Below, one piece after another: positions 7,172-12,127 of a stretch of 14,205 nucleotides of DNA. Each line of letters begins with the position of its first letter. The first letter of the stretch is position 1. Origin of the DNA: PBB1 sp031380885 (lineage in GTDB: Bacteria > Pseudomonadota > Gammaproteobacteria > Burkholderiales > Burkholderiaceae_C); the NCBI GenBank assembly GCA_031380885.1, contig JANMXL010000053.1, forward strand, positions 1-14,205, read 5' to 3'. The notes under the pieces were generated by a model, which saw only the letters and a program-made list of their open reading frames with translations, did not search any database and was not told the origin of the DNA. The translations under genes and the position numbers were made by a program.

Positions 7172-9243
7172 CGTCCGCTCCCGCGAGCCTGAACCCCGCG
7201 CAGCTCGACGCGGTGCACTACCTGGCTGGCCCCTGCCTGGTGCTGGCGGGCGCCGGCTCGGGCAAGACGCGCGTCATCGTGCACAAGATCGCGCGGCTGC
7301 TCGACGCGGGCTATGCGCCGGGCCAGATCGCGGCCATCACCTTCACCAACAAGGCGGCGCAGGAAATGCGCGAGCGGGCGAAGCAGCTGGTCGGGCCCCG
7401 TGCGGCCAAGCACCTGGTCGTCAGCACGTTCCATTCGCTGGGCGTGCGCATCCTGCGCCAGGACGGCGCACGGCTGGGATTGAAGCCGCAGTTCAGCATC
7501 TTCAACAGTGACGACGTGCTGGGCCTGTTGAAGGAGGCGGGTGCGTCCACCGACAACGCGCTGGCGCGGCGCTGGCAATGGACGATCAGCGGCTGGAAGA
7601 ACCAGGGGCTGAACAGCGAGCAGGCTGAAGCCATGGCAGCCAACGACGACGAGCGCGTTGCCGTGCGGGTGATGAAGCGCTATGAAGAACAGCTCGCGGC
7701 CTACCAGGCGGTCGACTTCGACGACCTGATCGGCCTGCCGCACAAGCTGCTGCGGCAAGACGACGAGGTGCGCGCCAAGTGGCAGGACACGCTGCGCTAT
7801 GTGCTGGTCGACGAGGTGCAGGACACCAACGCGGTGCAGTACGAACTGCTGAAGAGCCTGGTCGACCACCCCGACGAGCGCCGCCGCGGCCTCTTCACTG
7901 CGGTGGGCGATGACGACCAGAGCATCTACGGCTGGCGCGGCGCGACCATCGAGAACCTCAAGCGGCTGCCGTTGGAATACCCGAACCTGAAGGTGATCGC
8001 GCTGGAGCAGAACTACCGCTCGACCGGCCACATCCTGCGCGCCGCCAACGGCGTGATCGCGAACAACCCGAAGCTGTTCGAGAAGAAGCTGTGGAGTGAC
8101 CTCGGCGACGGCGAGCCGGTGCGTGTGGTCGAGTGCGATGGCGAGGAACACGAGGCCGAGCGCGCGGTGGCGCGCATCGTGGCGCTCAGAGGCGCCGGAG
8201 GCCCCAACATCGACTTCAACGACTTCGCCATCCTGTACCGCGCGAACCACCAGGCCAGAACTCTTGAGAAAGCGCTCCGCAAGGCCAACCTGCCGTACAA
8301 GGTCTCGGGTGGCCAGAGCTTCTTCGACCGCGCCGAGATCCGCGACCTTTGTGCGTGGCTGCGGCTGCTGGTCAACCACGATGACGACCCGGCGTTTCTG
8401 CGCGCGGTCAGCACACCGAAACGTGGCATCGGCACACAGACGCTGGCGAGCCTCGGCGAATTCGCCGGCCGCTGGAAGACCAGCCTGTACGAGGCGCTGT
8501 TCGCCGAATCGCTGGGCACCGCGGTGTCGGCCCGCGCGATCGGATCACTGCACGAGTTCGGCCGTTGTGTGAACGACTTCGAATACCGCGCGCGCCACAC
8601 CACCGGCGCCGACGACGCGAAAGCACTGCTGACCGGGTGGCTGAACGACATCGGCTACGAACAGCACCTGATGGATGGCGAGGACAGTGAGAAGCTCGCT
8701 GCCGCGCGCTGGGGCAACGTGCTCGACTTCGTCGATTGGATCGCCAAGCGCTGCGGTGGCGAGATCGAGAACGATGGCGGCATGACGGTGGAAACAGAAA
8801 AGAAAAGCGTGCTCGACGTGGCGCAGACCATCTCGGTGATCATCAGCCTCGCCGAGCGCGGTGACGAGCAGAACGTGGTGACGCTAAGCACGCTGCACGC
8901 CGCCAAGGGCCTGGAGTGGTCGCATGTGACGCTGGTCGGCGTCAACGAAGGCCTGCTGCCGTTCCGCTCCGACGACGAGGACATGACCGCCGAGCGGCTG
9001 CAGGAAGAACGCCGCTTGATGTACGTGGGCATCACCCGCGCGCGCAGCACGCTGCAGGTCAGCACACTGCGCCGCCGCAAGAAAGGCCGCGACACGATCC
9101 AGGGCGTGCCGAGCCGCTTCATCGGTGAGATGAAATTGCACGAGGTGACGGTGAAGGAAGATCCGCGGGAGAAGCTGAAGGCACTGCGCGCGGCGGCCGC
9201 AGAGCGTGCGGCGCAGGCGGCGACTGTGCCTGTGAAGATGTAG
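7168..9243 (+). CDS. rep: ATP-dependent DNA helicase Rep (UvrD/Rep, superfamily 1A)
   Basis: Rep is a 3'-5' single-strand translocase and helicase that removes proteins ahead of the replication fork and assists restart. The 691-residue product has Q motif LNPAQLDAV (Gln12), Walker A GAGSGKT (28-34), motif Ia AITFTNKAAQEM (56-67), DEVQDTN (215-221, Walker B), GDDDQSIYGWRGA (247-259), NYRS (282-285), and near the C-terminus TLHAAKGLEW (motif V) and EERRLMYVGITRAR (motif VI). Length and the DDDQSIYGWRGA form favour Rep over UvrD. The start is GTG at 7168; no ribosome site is close, and coupling to the preceding mini-ORF is plausible. The Ala/Arg/Lys-rich C-terminal tail is normal for the family. 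The stop is followed after 12 bases by a large structured repeat. PriA and Rep act in parallel restart routes, though the genes are about 5 kb apart and separately controlled. Confidence 0.95.
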   Translation: MTSAPASLNPAQLDAVHYLAGPCLVLAGAGSGKTRVIVHKIARLLDAGYAPGQIAAITFTNKAAQEMRERAKQLVGPRAAKHLVVSTFHSLGVRILRQDGARLGLKPQFSIFNSDDVLGLLKEAGASTDNALARRWQWTISGWKNQGLNSEQAEAMAANDDERVAVRVMKRYEEQLAAYQAVDFDDLIGLPHKLLRQDDEVRAKWQDTLRYVLVDEVQDTNAVQYELLKSLVDHPDERRRGLFTAVGDDDQSIYGWRGATIENLKRLPLEYPNLKVIALEQNYRSTGHILRAANGVIANNPKLFEKKLWSDLGDGEPVRVVECDGEEHEAERAVARIVALRGAGGPNIDFNDFAILYRANHQARTLEKALRKANLPYKVSGGQSFFDRAEIRDLCAWLRLLVNHDDDPAFLRAVSTPKRGIGTQTLASLGEFAGRWKTSLYEALFAESLGTAVSARAIGSLHEFGRCVNDFEYRARHTTGADDAKALLTGWLNDIGYEQHLMDGEDSEKLAAARWGNVLDFVDWIAKRCGGEIENDGGMTVETEKKSVLDVAQTISVIISLAERGDEQNVVTLSTLHAAKGLEWSHVTLVGVNEGLLPFRSDDEDMTAERLQEERRLMYVGITRARSTLQVSTLRRRKKGRDTIQGVPSRFIGEMKLHEVTVKEDPREKLKALRAAAAERAAQAATVPVKM

Positions 9244-9255
9244 CGGTTGGTGAGT

Positions 9256-9388
9256 GCTGCCGAGGGCATGGGGTGACCGGCTCCGCTCATGTCCCCCAGG
9301 CCGGTTCACGACCCAAACGCTTTGAGTGAGGCTGAGCCGGCCTTCCTCCTTTACTTCGCTGCGCCGGTCACCCCATGCCCTCGGCAGC
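9256..9388 (+). repeat. Structured palindromic element, copy 1 (3' of rep)
   Basis: A perfect 25-bp inverted repeat (9256-9280 with 9364-9388) encloses 83 bases. Inside, 9298-9308 pairs with 9333-9343 (11 bp with one G-U). Between the stems lie two sequence blocks, CGCTCATGTCCCCCAGGCC (9284-9302) and TTCCTCCTTTACTTCGCT (9343-9360), that recur in copy 2 at 9989-10091 with 17/19 and 16/18 identical bases. The outer arms differ between copies but stay complementary. It starts 12 bases after the rep stop. No T-run follows, so it is not a standard intrinsic terminator. I do not recognise the family. It might be a 3'-UTR RNA or a hairpin-type mobile repeat. Confidence 0.85.
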
Positions 9389-9443
9389 AGGAACCGTAGT
9401 TGCGAATCGAAGTAGGTCAGCGGGCGACTCAGCTGGCCACTAA

Positions 9444-9457
9444 GCGAATTGTTAAAC
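9444..9457 (-). other. attC-like half-site after the frameshifted gene
   Basis: On the minus strand, three bases after the TGA of the frameshifted gene, GTTTAAC fits the integron attC R' box (RYYYAAC). It is followed by AATTCGC, similar to the L' region of some cassette attC sites. Further on, GTGGCCAGC (9440-9432) can pair imperfectly with GCTGACCTAC. A matching GTTRRRY box to close the site is not found, so this is at best a degraded attC. Confidence 0.25.
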
Positions 9458-9460
9458 CGC

Positions 9461-9938
9461 TCACTCTGGAGTTGACTTCCAGTCATCCCGCTGCCGCAGA
9501 CTTGGTTCGTCTTGCTGCCAGCCGAGTTGCGGTGAAACAGTGAAATGCTCTGTTTTGAACACGAGGCCATTTTCAACGTGAAAACGGACTAAGGGGACTT
9601 CAACAGCTTCTTCGAATATCTGCTTAGATCGCTTCAGTACTGGGGGGGCCATTCGCATCCAAAACGCCGCTGTGCCAAGTAGCTAGCAGCGGGGCATCTA
9701 TGCCAGGCGCGATCCGCGGTAAGAGACCTGAACCGTCTTCGTCCAGCGTTGCCGACAGCAGCCATAACTTTTGACCTTCAATTTTCCAATCGCAAGCGTA
9801 GTCTTCGCTCCCCAATCGCCTACCCGTGTAACCGACCACAGGCTTTTTTTCCCGGCGTGCCTGCCAATAACACTCTTCAAGCGGCCGCTGGTTCGGCAAA
9901 TCAAACCAGTTCCCGCGATAAAGCAAGCGATCAAGCAT
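9461..9938 (-). pseudogene. Hypothetical protein gene interrupted by a +1 shift in a G7 run
   Basis: From ATG 9938 the frame reads MLDRLLYRGNWFDLP and ends early, shortly after the run of seven G at 9642-9648 (C on the coding strand). The next frame continues in the same style (VLKRSKQIFEEAVEVPLVRF) to TGA at 9461-9463. Removing one base from the run gives one uninterrupted product of 158 residues. The mid-part (CDWKIEGQKLWLLSATLDED, then LLATWHSGVLDANG) resembles small uncharacterised proteins with a W-x-I-x-x-x-x-L-x-L strand and a TWxSGxL segment; I know no function for them. The gene is visibly lower in GC and uses AT-ending codons unlike its neighbours, suggesting recent acquisition. TTG at 9956 is an alternative start. 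No clear ribosome site is seen. It may be a pseudogene, a phase-variable gene or an assembly error. Confidence 0.6.
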
Positions 9939-9988
9939 AGGTCGAGAGCGTATCAAAGGATTCAGAGGGACTGCTTCGGTGCTTGCAG

Positions 9989-10091
9989 GAGCGAGGTGGT
10001 GGGGCGCTGTGTGGAGTGAAGTAAAGGAGGAGGGTCTGTCTCTTCAGGCCCGGGGGACATGAACGCAACACAGTGCCCCACCACCTCGCTC
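9989..10091 (-). repeat. Structured palindromic element, copy 2 (3' of trpE)
   Basis: Arms 9989-10012 and 10068-10091 form a 24-bp stem with a single G-U pair. An inner 7-bp stem (10032-10038 with 10045-10051, one G-U) closes on a six-base loop. The two conserved internal-loop blocks are the complements of 10047-10065 and 10015-10032. On the minus strand their order and orientation match copy 1, and the element starts 25 bases after the trpE stop. The outer arms share CGAGG-NNN-TGGGG with copy 1, and the three variable bases are changed on both arms together (GCA/TGC in copy 1, TGG/CCA in copy 2). No T-run follows the stem. Confidence 0.85.
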
Positions 10092-10116
10092 ACACACAAG
10101 GCTGCGCAGGCCGTAA

Positions 10117-11622
10117 TCAGAAACCTTCTTCGACCAGCTCCGCCGCGCGGATCAGCGCGCGGGCCTTGGCTTCGGTCTCGCGCCATTCCAGTTCGGGCAC
10201 CGAGTCGGCGACGACGCCGGCTGCGGCTTGCACATAGAGCATCTGGTCCTTGACGATGCCGGTGCGGATCGCGATCGCCACGTCCATGTCGCCCGCGAAG
10301 CTCAGGTAACCGCAGGCGCCGCCGTAGATGCCGCGCTTGACGGGTTCGAGCTCGTCGATGATCTCCATCGCCCGCACCTTCGGCGCACCGGTCAGCGTGC
10401 CGGCGGGGAAGGTGGCTTTGAGCACATCGAGGTTGGTGATGCCGTCCTTCAGCAGCCCTTCGACGTTGCTGACGATGTGCATCACGTGCGAATAACGTTC
10501 AACGGTGAAGGCTTCGGTGACCTTGACGCTGCCGGTCTTCGCGATGCGGCCGATGTCGTTGCGCGCGAGGTCGATCAGCATCACGTGCTCGGCGCGCTCC
10601 TTCGGGTCGGCGCTCAGTTCGGCTTCGAGTGCCAGGTCGAGTTCGGGCGTGCTGCCGCGCGGACGGGTGCCGGCCAGCGGGCGGATCGTGACCTTGTCGC
10701 CATGCGCCGTGTGCTCGCGGCGCACCAGGATCTCGGGCGAGGCGCCGACGATCTGGAAGTCACCCATGTCATAGAAATACATGTACGGCGAGGGGTTCAG
10801 CGAGCGCAGCGCGCGGTACAGGCTCAGCGGGCTGGCGCTGTAAGGCTTGCGCAGACGCTGGCCGACCTGCACCTGCATCATGTCGCCGGCCGCGATGTAG
10901 TCCTTGGCCTTCAGCACCGCGGCGATGTAGTCGTCTTTCGCGAAATCACGCAGCACCTCGTTCGGCGCGCAGCGCTCGACAGCGGGTGCCGACACGCTGT
11001 TTTTCAGCTTGTCGAACAGCGCGGTCAGGCGGCGCTTGGCGGTGGCCAGTGCGTCGGGCTGTGACGGGTCGGCGTAGACGATCAGCGACAGCCGCCCCGA
11101 CAGGTTGTCGATCACCGCCAGCTCTTCGCATTGCAGCAGCAGGATGTCGGGCGTGCCGAGGCCGCCGGGCAGCGTGGTGTGGGCGAGCTTCGGCTCGATC
11201 GCGCGCACCGCGTCGTAGCCGAAGTAGCCGGCCAGACCGCCGCAAAAGCGCGGCAGGCCCGGTTGCAGCGCCACCTTGAAACGCTGCTGGTAGTCGGCGA
11301 TGAAGTCCAGCGGGTTGCCGGCATGCGTTTCCACGACGATGCCGTCGGTCACCACCTCGGTGGCGAAGCCGGTGGCACGCAACAGCGTGCGCGCGGGCAG
11401 GCCGATGAAGGAGTAGCGCCCGAAGCGCTCGCCGCCCACCACCGATTCAAGCAGGAAGCTGTGCCGCCGGTGGGTGTCCGACGGCCGACCGTCGTCATCG
11501 GTGCAGGCCAGCTTCAGGTACAGCGACAGCGGCGTTTCCAGATCGGCAAACGCCTGCGCGATCAGCGGAATGCGGTTGTAGCCTTCGGCGGCCAGGCGGG
11601 CGAATTCGGTGTCGGAGATCAC
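10117..11622 (-). CDS. trpE: Anthranilate synthase component I
   Basis: TrpE converts chorismate to anthranilate, the first step of tryptophan synthesis, using ammonia delivered by the TrpG glutaminase. The 501-residue product has the N-terminal regulatory part with LLES (57-60), part of the tryptophan feedback site, and the chorismate-binding part with RPLAGTRPRG (314-323), LARNDIG (352-358), HVMHIVS (379-385), GTLTGAPK (408-415) and YGGACGYL (433-440). Ala317 stands where aminodeoxychorismate synthase PabB has a catalytic lysine, so TrpE is preferred over PabB. The start is GTG 11622 with GGAGGG nine bases upstream, giving the MISDTEF N-terminus usual in this group. It is divergent from apaG. 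Unusually, trpG, trpD and trpC do not follow; a structured repeat and a broken gene do. Confidence 0.96.
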   Translation of the reverse strand: MISDTEFARLAAEGYNRIPLIAQAFADLETPLSLYLKLACTDDDGRPSDTHRRHSFLLESVVGGERFGRYSFIGLPARTLLRATGFATEVVTDGIVVETHAGNPLDFIADYQQRFKVALQPGLPRFCGGLAGYFGYDAVRAIEPKLAHTTLPGGLGTPDILLLQCEELAVIDNLSGRLSLIVYADPSQPDALATAKRRLTALFDKLKNSVSAPAVERCAPNEVLRDFAKDDYIAAVLKAKDYIAAGDMMQVQVGQRLRKPYSASPLSLYRALRSLNPSPYMYFYDMGDFQIVGASPEILVRREHTAHGDKVTIRPLAGTRPRGSTPELDLALEAELSADPKERAEHVMLIDLARNDIGRIAKTGSVKVTEAFTVERYSHVMHIVSNVEGLLKDGITNLDVLKATFPAGTLTGAPKVRAMEIIDELEPVKRGIYGGACGYLSFAGDMDVAIAIRTGIVKDQMLYVQAAAGVVADSVPELEWRETEAKARALIRAAELVEEGF

Positions 11623-11628
11623 GTTGAT

Positions 11629-11644
11629 AGGCCCTCCACGGCCT
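11629..11644 (-). promoter_or_regulatory. Small hairpin presenting the trpE ribosome site
   Basis: On the minus strand AGGCC and GGCCT pair around the loop GTGGAG, which contains most of the trpE Shine-Dalgarno sequence (GGAGGG, complement of 11632-11637). A 5-bp stem is weak and may be fortuitous. No Trp-codon leader peptide is visible in the short leader, so classical attenuation is not supported. Confidence 0.2.
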
Positions 11645-11672
11645 CATGGCGGCGCGGGGCGGCCTTGCCCCC

Positions 11673-11678
11673 ATTATC
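11673..11678 (-). promoter_or_regulatory. Possible trpE -10 element
   Basis: GATAAT on the minus strand matches the -10 consensus at five of six positions and would start transcription near 11666, about 44 bases before the GTG. The -35 region is GC-rich and unmatched. Confidence 0.35.
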
Positions 11679-11715
11679 AGCGCGGCGCCTGGCGCGAGCG
11701 GCGACTGCCGCTGCC

Positions 11716-11721
11716 TAGAAT
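11716..11721 (+). promoter_or_regulatory. apaG -10 element (leaderless start)
   Basis: TAGAAT matches the -10 consensus at five of six positions. Counting from -7, the +1 base falls on 11728, the A of the apaG ATG. No ribosome site lies in the six bases between. No -35 match is present at 11693-11698. Confidence 0.45.
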
Positions 11722-11727
11722 GCGGCG

Positions 11728-12102
11728 ATGCCCCATCCCGAATTCACCTGCTCTGTGTCCGTGCAGCATCTGCCCGAGCAATCCGATCCGAAGCAGCAGC
11801 TGTACGCCTTCGCCTACACCGTGACGATCCGCAACACCGGCGACATCACCGCGCAGCTGATCGCCAGGCACTGGGTGATCACCGATGCGGAAGACCACCG
11901 GGACGAGGTGCGGGGCCTCGCCGTGGTTGGCCACCAGCCGGTGCTCAAGCCCGGCGAACATTTCGAATACACCAGCTGGACCCGCATCGCGACGCCGCAC
12001 GGCACGATGCGCGGCACCTTCCTGTGCATGACCGACGACGCCGAACCCTTCGATGCGCCGGTGCCCGAATTCGGCCTGACGCTCGCGTCGGCCTTGCATT
12101 GA
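11728..12102 (+). CDS. apaG: ApaG domain protein
   Basis: The 124-residue product is a single ApaG domain, a fibronectin-III-like beta sandwich. The segment VRGLAVVGHQPVLKPGEHFE (61-80), followed by YTS and IATPHGTMRG, is diagnostic, as is the end APVPEFGLTLA. Length matches the family (about 125). ApaG has been linked genetically to cobalt resistance and magnesium efflux in enterobacteria, but the molecular role is unsettled. Two normally conserved positions differ: Ala65 in the usual GxGVVG loop and Trp84 where TSG is common. It probably lies in the cytoplasm. The mRNA may be leaderless (see 11716). The next gene starts 25 bases after the apaG stop in the same direction, so the two may form an operon. 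Confidence 0.95.
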   Translation: MPHPEFTCSVSVQHLPEQSDPKQQLYAFAYTVTIRNTGDITAQLIARHWVITDAEDHRDEVRGLAVVGHQPVLKPGEHFEYTSWTRIATPHGTMRGTFLCMTDDAEPFDAPVPEFGLTLASALH

Positions 12103-12127
12103 CAGGCCGTCGGCGGGACGCTGGACG

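Noticed and set aside
7108..8379. 423-codon minus-strand ORF opposite rep
   Set aside because: Shadow of rep; the helicase motifs on the + strand are complete.
9256..10091. The two elements as ordinary rho-independent terminators
   Set aside because: No T-run follows the stems, the enclosed regions are 55-83 bases long, and the conserved loop blocks would be unexplained.
9256..10091. The two elements as ends (terminal inverted repeats) of one composite transposon
   Set aside because: There is no transposase between them, the flanking bases show no target duplication, and the outermost arm sequences differ between copies.
10059..10253. ORF starting inside repeat copy 2 (GGGGGAC then ATG), with a similar GGGGGAC-ATG in copy 1 at 9290 on the minus strand
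   Set aside because: Both would encode frames antisense to trpE or rep, rich in Arg/Ala, and unlike each other beyond the start. The shared start-like motif is explained by the conserved repeat block.
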